Below, one piece after another: positions 25,401 through 39,500 of a stretch of 64,000 nucleotides of DNA. Position numbers and translations under genes: made by a program. This DNA is from Paragordius varius (Eukaryota > Nematomorpha): assembly GCA_964247055.1 (NCBI GenBank), contig OZ176058.1, positions 1,178,001 through 1,242,000 on the forward strand, written 5' to 3'. Numbering within the stretch: position 1 is the stretch's first letter; every line of letters starts with the position of its first letter. Under the pieces are notes generated by a model. That model was not told the DNA's origin, searched no databases, and worked only from the letters and a program-made list of their open reading frames with translations.

Positions 25401-28400
25401 TTTTATTTTTAAATTCAATTCTCTTTCGCATTGTTGAAACGTTTTGAATTTAAATGATCAAATATCAGTTGTTTTTTGAAAATTTTTGAAATTTTAAATA
25501 TAATAAAAAATGATTAATTATCTATAGAATATAAAAAAATTAACTAAATGAAAAAATATAAAATTATATTATTTATTTGATTGATAAAAAAATTTATTTA
25601 ATTTTAAAACATTTTTTTAAAAAATTATAGATATTTAAATCCCTTACTTACCTGCGTTATGAATGGTATAAATTTAAATGGACAAAATCTCAGCTGTTTG
25701 CTGGGAAATGCGCCATCTCCTCAAAAATATGATCATATTGGAATCTTGGTTGTTAATAAGGCCGCTTTTCATGCATTAAGTCATTTTGCGGAATCGTTAC
25801 AGGTGATTTTAAAATTTGAAAATAAATAAATTAAGAAAATTAAAAATAAATTTACATAATATTTTTAATTTTAAAATATTATTTATATTAATTAAATATG
25901 TAAAAATAAAATTTCTACATTTTAGCCTAAGATTAATAATATGTTAAACAAATTATATAATAAAATTATTTGTTATATTAATATTAAATTTATAAAATTT
26001 AACACACATATATAATATTTTAATTTAAACAAATATTTTTTTAATTATTATAATAAACATTTTTGAAATATATTTATAATAATTTTAAAAATTCTCCAAA
26101 AAATTACTTTATATTAATTTTTAAATATATTATATTTTTTTTTTAATTTTTTTTATTAATATTTTTATTTATTATTTCAATCTTTTTTAATCGTTTTTTT
26201 AAAAATACCCAAATAATATATTTTTTATTAAATAAATTATTTTATTTTATATATTTTTTATTTCAATTTTTTTTATTGTTTTTCAATATATTCAAAATAT
26301 AGAATTTTATTTTATATATTATTTATTTCATTTTTTTTATAAAATTATTTTTTTATTTCAATTTTTTCAAAAAAAAAGTTTTACCCAAAAAACATTTTAA
26401 TTGAATTTTTGAACGTTTTAAAAAAATATAATTTATATATTTTTTATAAAATATTTTTTTTATAAATTTATTTTTTATGAAAATTATTTTATTAATTTTT
26501 TATAAAATATTTTATTTAAATAAATTTTTTTTAAAAAATAATATTCTTCGAGAATTACTTAATCTTTTTACCAAAATATTTTTAAATTAATTTATTTTTA
26601 ATAATAATTATTCATTTTTTTATTAAATCAATTTTTTTATAATAATTTTTTTTAAAATAATTTTTTTCATTTATAAAATAATTTTTATTTTTTAGCCCGA
26701 AATTATGAATTTTCACGCTCAAATCTTACCCGTTCTGTATGAACGCGTAGGGACTCTGACTACAGAATTCTTGACAAAAAATAGCAAACTTAACAGCTGT
26801 TCCAATGCTGATATGGGAAACATATGTGATGACACAGCTGATGACACCCAACTAGATCATTGTCTAATCAAAGCTTTCACCGCTTTTGAAACGTTCATCG
26901 AGAATATGGGTTTGATTTTTTGAATTTATTTAAAATTAAATACTTTTTAGAAATAATAAGTTCAAAATTAATAAATATTTTCGAAGAAACATTTTATGTG
27001 CAAAAATATAAAATTAAATTTCTTCGTAATGAGTTTTTTTCCAAAAAATAATAAATTATATGGGCTAAAAATAATTTTTTTTAAATAAATCTTAAAATAA
27101 ATAAGCACTAAAAACCAATAAACTCAGCTGTTCTTCATATGCCAATGCTGCTATGGAAAACAGCTGTGATTATCCAAATGATGACAATGGGTTGTGATCA
27201 AAGCTTTTACAGCTTTCACCGCTTTTGAAAAACATTCATCAATATTTTTTAATAATTTTGTAAAAAAAGTGGATTATTCATAATAAAAAAATTTATAAAA
27301 ATACTTTGAAAATCAGCTGTTATTCAGCTAAAATATGCTGTGGCTACTTGTTATCAGTTGATATAGATAAAAATATATTATTGACACTATTTCACATTTT
27401 TTCTCTTTTTTTTTTAAAAAATGTATAAAATAAAAATATCTTCTATTTATATAAAATTTGAATTTCGTAAATAAAAAAATATTAAAAATGGTGAATATAA
27501 TTTTTATTTTTTTAGATAAAGAAATTTTAGAACCCTACCTCCCTACCATACTTAAAGCACTGACTGATATACTAAAAAATGACAGTAGTCCCCAAATGTC
27601 CAATAATAAACTTAAAGAATTCGCCATCTCGGCACTCGCTGCTACAGGTGAAGATTTTTTTTAAAATAAAATAATTATTATTTTAGATTTTAAATTAAAT
27701 ATTAGAAAAGTTATATATAATAATTTAAAAAAAAAACAGAAGAATTTATAATGAAAAATTCTTAAGTTACGATTTATATATATATATATATATATATAGT
27801 TAATTACCTAAATATTTTTGTCAAATTTTCTTAAAAAATATTTATATCAATAAACTTAGGGAATTCGCCATCTCGGTTTTTGCTGAAACACGTGTTTCTA
27901 ATATATTTTTATATAGAAGTTTTATTTTTAAGTTATAAAAAATTTTAAATAATATAATAAATTTTTTTATTAAAAACATAAATCCTTATAAAATATAATG
28001 TTTAATTCATATATTTAAAAAATAAACATAATGAATTCGCCATCTCGGCTCTCGCTGCTACAGGTGATTTAAAATATAATATAAAACTTAAAAAATTTTT
28101 TTATTATTTTATTTTTAAATAAACAATTTTTATTTATTAAAAACGTTTTTATTATTTAAGATTTTCCTAAATTTAAATATTTAAAAATTAAATCGTGTAA
28201 TAAAAGATTTTCAAAAAATGTTAACAAAAGAATTTATATACGAAAATTTTTAAGCTATATTGTATATATATATAATATATATACATTTGTGTTAGTTAAG
28301 TAAAAAATTTTGTTAAATTTTATAAATTTTTTTCTTGTTTTGAATATTTAAAACAATAATAAACTTAAAGAATTCGCCATCTCGGCTCTCGCTGCTACAG

Positions 28401-31400
28401 GTGATTTAAAATATATAATAAAAATTAAAAAAATTTTTTTTATCAATTAATTTATTTAATAATATAATAATAATTTTTTTTAAAACATATATATAAAAAA
28501 TTTTATTTTGATTATGGATAAATAATTTTATAAAATTTAATTTCGAATATTTATAACAATTAACTTAAAGAATTCGCCATCTCAGCTCTCGCTGCTACTG
28601 GTGATTTTAAAATATAATATAAAACTTAAAAAATTTTTTTTTATTAATTTTATTTTTATATAAAATAATAATACAAATTCTATTCAAAATATATATGTAT
28701 AAAATAATATCTGGGTATAAAATAAACTGTTTTTATTTTTATCTGAGTTTAAAATAAATTTATTCATTTTATATAAAAAAAATTAAAAAAATTATAAAAA
28801 ACATATATCTACAAATAAAATAAAATGTTTAATTCAAATATTTAAAACAATAAACTCAAAGAATTCGCCATCTCGGCTCTCGCTGCTACAGGTGATTTGA
28901 AATATTATATAAAACTTAAAAAAAATTTATCAATTTTTTTATTTTTATATAAAAAATTAAAGAATACATATATTTAAAATGTTTTTTTGACTATATATAA
29001 AATAATTATTTGATAAAATATTTTATTAAAAATATTTAAAACAATAATAAACTCAAGGAATTCGCCATCTCAGCTTTCGCTGCTACAGGTGATTTTAAAA
29101 TATTAAATATAAAATTTTTATTAATTTTTTATAAAAAATTATTAGTTTTTTCATAATTTTTAATTCAGGTTTCTGAAATATTAATAATTTTATTGAAAAA
29201 TAGAATAGATTTCTAAAAAAATTACAAAATAAATGAAAATTTTTAAGTTAAGTTATATATATATTTTTATTTTTAATATATATATATATATATGTATATT
29301 TGTAAATTACCTAAATATTGTGTAAAATTTTCCAAAAAATATTTAAAACAATAAATTTAAAGAATTCGCTATCTCGGCTTCGCTGCTACAAGTGATTTTA
29401 AAATATTAAATATAAAACTTAAATTTTTTTTTATTAATTTATTTATTTTATATAAAAAAATAAAAAAATTATTTTAAAACATATCTACATATATAAAATG
29501 TTATTTTTATTATGGATTATTATTTTATTTTTTTAAAAAAAATTTTAACAATATTTTTTATTTCAAAAATTTAAAACAATAAAACTTAAGGAATTCGCCA
29601 TCTCGGCTCTCACTGCTACAGGTGTGATTTAAAATATTTTTTAATTAATTATTTTATTTTTGGTTTTGAATTTTAAAGCTATAAAAAAACTAATTAAAAA
29701 TGTCTACATGTCAAATAAAGTATTATTTTGATTATGGATAAAATAATTTTCATTGTAAAACTTTTAAAAAAATATATTTTCGCCATCTTAGCTACTTTAA
29801 CACGTGAATGATAATAATTTTAAAATTTGAAATAATTTTAATCTTTTTTTTAAAATTAATTATTCGATACTTTATATTGAATAATTTAAACAATATTTAA
29901 TTTTTCAATGAAGTTCATGAAATAAAATATAATTTAAAATTATATCTCCAGCATTTTTAGACAATCAATTATTTATATATAAGAAAATTTAAATTTTTTA
30001 GTATAAAAATATTTCATTAGAAATTTTTTCTCTTATATATACCAATCACAATTCAAATTCACCCTAAAATAAATTATGTGTTTTTTAATTAAAAATACCT
30101 ATATTTTAATATATTTTTAAAAATGAAATTTTAATTAAAATAATAATAAACTGAGCCATAAAGGTGTATTTCATATTAATAATGAATATTAACCAGAAGA
30201 AAACAAATAATTTATTTTTAAGATGAATTTAAATTGTTTTTGAATTGTAAATGTTATAATATTTTGTTTTACTTGGAAAAATTTAGTATTAAAAAAAAAT
30301 TATTAATTTATTTAATAATTTATATCTATATTAGACATATTAAATAATCATTTTTTTAAATGTTTTTTTTCATGATATAAAGAAATTTGATCTTAATAAA
30401 TAATTTTTTTAGTTTTAATAAATCTATTTATGTTTAACCATATATATTTTATACATAAATATTCAATTTTTAAAAAATAATTTTTGTCATAATTTAAATA
30501 AATTTAATTTTAATTATAATTATTTTTAAGTTTTTTTTAAATAAAGTAATTATTAATCAAGGGAATTTTTCTCAAATTTTAATATTTAAAAAAAATTTAT
30601 AAAAATAGATTTTTAAGTTAGATATATTTATAATTATTAATTTCTTTTATATAATTGAAAAAATTTAATTTTAATAAAAAAAAATTAAATAATAAAAAAG
30701 ATTTTTAGGTTAGTTGCATATAAATATATAAAATTAATTTTGAAAAAAATTAATTTTAATAATTTAAACAATAATATTTAATAAAAAGATTTTTAAGTTA
30801 GTTGCATATAAATATATAAAATTATTTTTTTTATAATTTAAATAAATTTAATTTTAATATTTTTTTTTTATTTTTTGATTAATCTGTTTATGTTTTATAA
30901 CTTTATATTTTATACATAAATAATCAATTTTTTTAATATTTTTTCATAATTTAAATAAATTTAATTTTAAATAATTTTTTTTATTTTTTTCGCTCTGAAA
31001 ACATAATAATGTTTTTATAACTTTATATATATAATATATAAATAATCAATTTTTTTAATATTTTTTTATAAATAAATTTAATTTAAAAAAAATTTTTTTA
31101 ATTTTTTTTCTAAAATATATGTTTATGTTTTATAGCCAGTGCAGCAGAAGAAAGTATTCAACCGTATTTCAATGAGCTTATTACTTTATTAGAGCGCTAT
31201 TTAACCGTGGCTCAAAATACGCCATCTAATTATTCGGCCTCTGAGACCAGATCACCTGATTTAGCTAAAAAAGATGGCAGTAGTAGCAATGAAAAGCTAC
31301 GTATACAATGTATTGGTAAGTATATATATATATATATATATAGTAAAAAGAAAAATGGAAAATTGAATTTATTTTATAATTCATAGATTTTATTTTTATA

Positions 31401-32032
31401 ATTTTTGGATAATTATTGGATTTTGTGTAATTTATGGTTTTTTTATAAATTGATAGTTAATGAATTCTTAATAATAAAAAATTACGTATATAATGCTTTT
31501 AATAAGTTAAATATTTATAGAAAACACATAAATAAATTACTTTTTAAAATGTATAATAAAGAAATAGTATATATTTTAATTAAAAGTTTTTAAAAATATG
31601 ATAAATTTTATATTTAGGAGATGGTTTCTTTATTATTATTTCTGAATAAAAAATAAATATAAATGGTAAATATATTATTTTCGGGTTATTTTTAATCATT
31701 ATTAAATAATTAGTTTTACACCAAAAAGAGAATTATTTGTATTTTTTATAGTGATAAAAAAATTAAAGTTTAAAATAATATGGTTGTCTATATTTTTCTA
31801 ATATTTTAAATTATAAACTTAATGCGTTAATCTTTTCATTTTTAAGTATATATATATATATATATATAGCATCAAATTGTCTTTATTTATTTATATTTAA
31901 AATAATTATTTTTTCAAAATATATTATTTTTAAAAACAAAAAAAAAATTTTTTCTTAAAAACGCCTTAAATATTCCCGTTTCCCTGAATATATATACAAA
32001 TTATTTTTTTTGTGAATCTAAAAATTTATATA

Positions 32033-32078
<46 letters not shown>

Positions 32079-33514
32079 ACTTTCTAATATTTAATTATTT
32101 AAATATTTTTTAATTTAAAAAAAATATTTAAATTTTATTCAAAAATATTTTTTTATATTTTTTAACTCCAGACGCCCTAAATATGTTTGCCTTTTTACCT
32201 GAATATTTACAAATTATTTATTTTATTTTTTGTTTTTATATATTTATATTATATATAATACTTATCTATAAATTAATATATATTATATATATTACTTTCT
32301 AACATTTAATTAATAAATATTTATTTAATTCAAAAGAATATTTAATTCATAATTATTTTTTTATTTATAAATAATTAATTTTATTTTATTTTTCCAGACG
32401 CCCTAAATATGTTTACCTGAATATATTTTACAAATTATTTATTTTATTTTTTGTTTTTATATATATATTATATATAATACTTATCTATACTTTTTAATAT
32501 ATATTTATTAAATTCAAATAATTTAAACATTTTTTTTTAATTTAAAAAAATTAATTTTATTTTATTTTTGTTAGATGTTTTAAATATGTTTGTCCGTTGT
32601 CTTATTTCGAAAAACTTAAAATTTTTTTTTATTAATTTATAAAGGTTAGATACATTAAAAAATTAATATTTAATAATAATTTTTTTTATTTATAAAATAA
32701 GTTATATAATTTATAAAAAAATAATATATTAATTTAATTTTAAATTCAATTTCAATTCCCAGATTTCGAAAATAACTTTATTTTTTTTTATAGTATCACA
32801 TAAAGGTTTGTTTAGCAATTTAATAATTATATTATTCATTTATTAAATAATTTTGAATTTTTATTATTTTTATTGTAATTATATAAAAAAATAATTTTTA
32901 ATTTATTTTAGTTATTAAATTTTAATTTATTTTTTAATTTAATAAAAATTTAAAAATATTATTTTAAATTTATTTTATTTTTCATTTTTTTTAAATACGT
33001 TCAATTTCTTATAATTAAATATTTATAATATATTTATTAATTAAATAATTTAATTTTTTATAATTCATAAATATATTTTTATTTATTTAATTTTATTTTA
33101 TTTTTTATTAGATGCCTTAAATATGTTTGCGCGTTGTCTTAAATTCGAAAACTTTATTTATACATTTTTTACATGAAAATCATTAGTTTTTTGATAGTTA
33201 ATATATATTTATATTATATTTTATAATATTTTTTAATTCAAAAATATTTTTTTTTAATTTAAAAAAAAAATTTTATTTAAAAAAAATATTCATTTTTTCC
33301 AGACGCCTTAAATATGTTTGCCCGTTGTCTTAAACGGGCCAGTCCAGCCCTTGATAGTTTTGTCACGAAATGTTTGGAATATGTGGCGCATATATTAAAC
33401 TCTGACCTGGCTAAGGATAATCCTGACTTGAAAAGTGTTTCGTAAGTCATTTTTTTTTAGTTTTTATTTTAAAAATTAATTTTTGAAAATAATTAATTTT
33501 TGAAAATTATTTTA

Positions 33515-33561
<47 letters not shown>

Positions 33562-36500
33562 TAAAAACAGAGTGTAATTTGATAGTATTTAATCAAAAAT
33601 CTATATATTCAACAATATTTAAAATTCTGATTTGAAGAGCGTTTCGTAAGTCATTTAAAGTTTTTAATATTTAATTTTTTTTAAAATTTATTTTTGAAAA
33701 TTAAAAATTTGTTTTTAAAGTTTTTATATGAAATCTATTTTGAGAAGTTTTTAAAGTATAATTTCTTTTTTAAAGATAATATATAAAAAAATTCGAAAAT
33801 TTGCAGTTTTAAAGCATATCTTAAATTCTAATTAGTTAAAGATATCTTATCTAACGTTTGTTGATAAGTTTTTTTATATATATATTTTAATTTTGAAAAT
33901 TTTTTAAAAGTTTAAAAAATGCTTTTTTACAAAAATTTGAAAAAGTTTTAAAGATACTTTTGAAAAATTTATATTTTTAAGTGTCTTTATATTATATATT
34001 TAAATTAATGAAGCTTCTCTCTTATTTTAAAAAACGAAAATTTGCAGTTTTTTAAACATTATATAAAATCCATAAAGATAATCCTGTCTTAAAGATCGTT
34101 TCTAAGTTTTTTTATTTTTGAAAAAAAAAATTATATATATATATATATATATATAATTAATTTATATATTTTTTATAACTATTTTTTTATAGATAAACCT
34201 CTGCATTATAACAAAACAATTTTTTTAAGGGTGCTAATGTAAAAGTTTTACCAATTTTGCGCATACAATAGTTTAACTGGTTAATTGTATGTTCAAATTA
34301 GCGTTGTTGTATATTATATAAATTAATTTATTTTTTTAAAAAAAGCACAAATAAATATATAGCCAGATATCCACACTTTTTTGCTTTATTTGCCAAATAA
34401 ATATTTTAAATAATAAATTACAAGAGTATGCATTTTAATGGTAGCTTATTTTACACACTATAGATGGGGGCAATTTGCTACACAACACAGTAGTGTATGG
34501 AATAAAACAACAAAATGTTGAATAAACAATTATTTCCTTTCTTTTTTTCTATACACTACTGTTGTTTAATTGCCTGACTATAGGGTGAAATAATCAATTA
34601 TTATAATACATAACTGTATTAGAAAATCTAAAATTATTATAACATAAATAAAATTATAATTGAAATTATAGATGGAAAATTAAATACAAATTATATTTTG
34701 TATTTACAGTATGCATTTTGATGGTTGCTTATTTTACACACACTTTAGTTATTTGCAACACAACAGTAGTGTATGTTAAAAAAAACAATATTTCACTGGC
34801 TTACATTACTTTGTTTAATTTTTCAACACATTTTGTTATTTTTTTCCATACACTACTGTGTGGTTGCAAATTGCCCCCAACTATATAGTGTGCGTGTGTG
34901 AAATAAGCAACCATCAAACTGTAATCCATATTAAAATCAACAACATTTTTTTATTCAACTCTCAAACATTTTTTTAAAAACGAAAAAAATTGAAAAAAAA
35001 TGTAATAAAATATAATTGTCTGCTTCTTATACATAAGCCAAAGTCAATGAACTCACTAATACAATATTATTTTTATTTTTTATAAATTTTGCCTTTAATT
35101 TCCTCTATATACTATTTCATTAAGTTTTCTTATTTTACAGTATTAGTAATTATACATTGATAGAAAGTAATTATAATTATTGCCAACCAAATAGCAGTAT
35201 TAACAACAAAGGGGGCAGTATTATTGGCTTATAATTATATTTTTCACTTTTTATTATTAGCCAATAATGCCTTTTGTTGTATTTACTATTTGGCATTAAT
35301 TTACAACTTTCTAGCACAATGTATAATTACTCATACTGTAAAATAAGAAAACTTAATGAATAATAGTTATATAACTCTAGAATATTAAATTATCAGCTAT
35401 TGTATTTTAAAAATTGTAGATTTACTTTTGATGTTTTAACTAAAAAATTTATTTATTATTCTTTGTAATTAGGATTAAATTTTTGATTCGAAAATAATTA
35501 TATTTTATTCATATGTTTTATATTATTTGTAACTTTTTACAATATATATATTTAAAATAATTCACAAATATATATATATTATTAATTTTTTTAATTATTA
35601 ACTTTTTTTTGATAATTATTTATATTAAAATATTTTACTACAGATATGGTCTTATAGGAGGTCTTTCTGCCATTGCGAAAGAAAAGGTGGCGCTTTATTT
35701 ACCTCAGCTGATACCCCATTTTACGGCCAGTTTGAGTTCTAATACCGAACTTATGGTTTAAATTTAAATAAATATATTTTAATTAAAAAATAGTTTAATA
35801 TTTTTAAAATTATTTTTATTATATGTATTAATTTAATTTTTATCAAATTAAAAAAATTAGATATTTTTATAATCAAAATTGAAAAATTACAAATTATTTA
35901 TTTTAATAAAATTGATTTTAATTAAAAATTAGTTTTAACATTTATAAAACTATATCCAAATATATTATATATTTTAAAAATTATTTTAATTAAAATAATA
36001 TATAATCAATTTTTATTATATTTTTCAAAATAACTTAATTTTTTAAAAAAAATTATATTTTCATATAAAAATTACGTAATTTTTTGTAAAATTTAATTTT
36101 TTTATTGAAAAAAAATACTTTGAAAAGATTGATAAAAAATAACAATTATTTTTACATAAAATACATCACTTTACAATTTAACTATACAAAAAAATATTCA
36201 TTAAAAATTTATTTTTTTAAATAGTTTTAAAATAAAATTAAAAAATTTGGATCATATATTAATATATATATATATATTTTCAAAAAAATTATTTGAATAA
36301 AAAAACAACTAATTAAAAAATAAAAAAATAATTTGAGTATATTATTAAATTAATTTTAATTGATTTTTTTGTTTATTTTTTTATTAACATTTATATAATT
36401 AAAAATTAATATTTTGAAAAATATTTTAAATCAAAAATTTATAAAAAATATTAATTTTTCTGTTAACTATTAAAATTAAATTATTTTTTTTGTATTTTTA

Positions 36501-39500
36501 TTAAAAAAAATTTAATGAAATATTTTATTTTTTTTCGTTGCTTAGAGTACAACTAAAGATGGACAAGATAATGAGAAATCGGCACTCTTACGGATTTTCG
36601 ATTCGGTTTCCACCCTAACAGCTGTTGAACAGAAAAATCAGCTGGCCTCTCAAAATGGCGGCGCCCATGGAGCAGACGAAATTGCAGACGACGACGACGA
36701 AGATGATAACGATAATATAGAAGATGAGAATGATTCTGATGAGTAAAAATTTAAAAAAATTTGGAAAGAAAATTATAAAATTTAGAAAAATATTTTAATT
36801 TTTATAAAATTTAAATTTTTTAAATTTTTAAAAAGATTTAAAAAATTATTAAAGTTTAAAAATTAAAAAGGATTTAAATGTTAAAGGTTTGAAAAATATT
36901 TTTCTCTTATAATTGTTTTTATTTAAAAAAAATTAAAATTATGAAATTTTAAAAAATTTTATTATATATATATATTATTAATATTTTAAAGCACATATAT
37001 ATATATTTATAATTTTATTATACTTTTATATAAAAGTACTACAAAAATTTTAATATGTTGTATTTTTGGAATGTTCTTGAGAAAAAATGTAAATTATTAC
37101 ACATTATTTAAATCTCTAAATTTAATAAATTTTTATTAATAAAAGTTTTTTTTAGATTATTATTTAATTATTATTGTATTTTTAAATTTTTTTAATTTTT
37201 ATCCTTTTTTAGTTTTGCCGTTGAGAATGCATACATTGAAGAAAAAGAAAATGCCCTTTTACATTTGGGTGAATTGGCTTCCAATTTAGGGTAAATTTTT
37301 TATATACATTTTTTATTTGGTTGCCATGGCAACACGATAATCAGCTGATGCTCGAATTTTTTTAAACTAGTTCCAAAATCACCGCTTATTAAGAATTATT
37401 TGCATATATATTGTGTAGTGTAAAAAAATACATTTTTCGGTTGTCATGACAACGCGATAATCAGCTGATGCTCGAACTTCTAGAAAAAAATTTCCAAAAT
37501 CACAGCTCATTAAGTATTTGTATATACTCTTACATTTGGGTTAATTAGCTTCCAATTTAGGGTAAATATTTTATACATCGACTTGGTTGCCATGGCAACG
37601 CGATAATCAGCTGATGTTTGAACTTCTTTAAACTAGTTCAAAATCACAGCTCATTAAGAATTATTTGCATATATATCGTATTAGTTTTAGAAAAAATTTA
37701 CATTTTTATTCGGTTGTCATGACAACGTGATAAGTTGTATAAATAAAGTATTTTTTTGTAAACGTTAAATTACATTTATATGATTGTCATTTAGGTGAAT
37801 TAGCTTCCAATTTAGGGTAAATATTTTATACTTTTTTTACTTGGTTGTCATGACAACGTGATAATCAGCTGTTTATAATTTATACTATTTTGGTAAATGA
37901 TGATCACCTTTTTGGTTGCTATGGCAACGCCCGTATCAACTGCCCCTAAAAACGATTATTATTTCTTTTTTAAAATCTATTTTCAAATTGTTGTTTTTTT
38001 GGGAATTTTTTGATGTTTGAAATCTCTGTATTTTCTTTTAGACAATACTAACCACTGCTATATAGTCTAATAAAGTTTTAAGATTGATTTTCAGTCACAA
38101 TATACCATTTACAATTCAAATCACCCTTAAACAATTTATATAAACCCTAAAAATGATATGTCTTTTCGTATAATATAACTCATTATTAATATGTAATATA
38201 TCTTTATGGCGCATAGAGTATTACTTTTTTCAGTGTATCATCATAATTTTAAACGGAATTTCATTTTTTATAAAATATAGGAAATTTTTTATCTTAAAAA
38301 CACTTAATATAATTTTAGTGAGTGAATATGAAGTGTTTAAAGGTAAATTTTAATTGTTCAAGGGTTAAATTGAATTGTAAATGGTATATAAAAAAAGAAA
38401 AAAAAATATTTAATAATAATATTCGTATGGGTCTAAATTTTACCACAAGATTATTTACATTCATTAAACAGCTGTTTGCCCTGATTTTTTTCTTTTCATT
38501 TTTATTATATTAATTTTAAAGAATATTTCATTTATAAAAAATATAATTAATCCTCACTTAATTTATTTTTAGTGAGTCAATTTTGAATTATTTAAGGGTG
38601 AATTCGAACTCTAAACGGTGTATATAATAAGACACATTGTTTTTCTTTATTGTTCTTGGTAACATATGATTTCTTGGCTTTCCAAACATATTTTACATTC
38701 ATTAAACAGCTGTTTTCCACATGTTTTTCTTTTTTCTTGTGCTAGAATTCTCTTTATCCCTTACCTCGAACAACTGTACACTCAAATCTTGCCTATGATG
38801 TCTCACACCTACATAGATGTCCAGATTGAAGCCATTAAATGTCTGGCAAACATGTGTGAATGCTTAGCCACCTCCTCGACGAGTTCGGTTCGCTCACAAA
38901 ATCAGCTGTCTGGTCTTAAAACAGCTGCTGATTTTAGCACCATTAATCAGCTGACGGGGGAGCCGACGTCAGATGGCTCGTCTAAGATTATTGATACCAC
39001 ATCCTCTGGATATTTTGGTGAGTCTGACAAGAAATTTTTTTGGAAATTAATTTTTATATTTCTTAAAATTAATTATGAAAAATTTGTTAAAATTGTAAAA
39101 TTGTTTTAAATACTAATTAAAAATTATAAGATTTGGTTTATTTGTAATTTGTTTTACGAATAATGGGTTTTATAAAAAATTTCTTTTTTAACTTTATTAG
39201 TTTATCGAAAATAAATCCTTCAATTTAAGCAATTTTTAAACAAAGAATTATATAAAAATATATATGTATATATATAGTATGAGGCAAAAATATTGATATA
39301 ATAATAAATTAAATTTATTATTTTCACATTTTAAGATTTTTTTTATTTTCAAAATTTGAACGCTAGCCTCTAATCTGATGACTCATGAATGTTAAATTTA
39401 TTTTCTCTTTTTAAAAACATTATATAAATAACACATCATGTAATTAATTTTTTATATACCATTTACAATTCAAATTCACCCTAAAAATAAATTATGTGTT

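Noticed and set aside
27859-29815. Regularly spaced repeats as a CRISPR-like array
   Set aside because: Eukaryotic gene context, irregular spacing and clear descent from exon 15.
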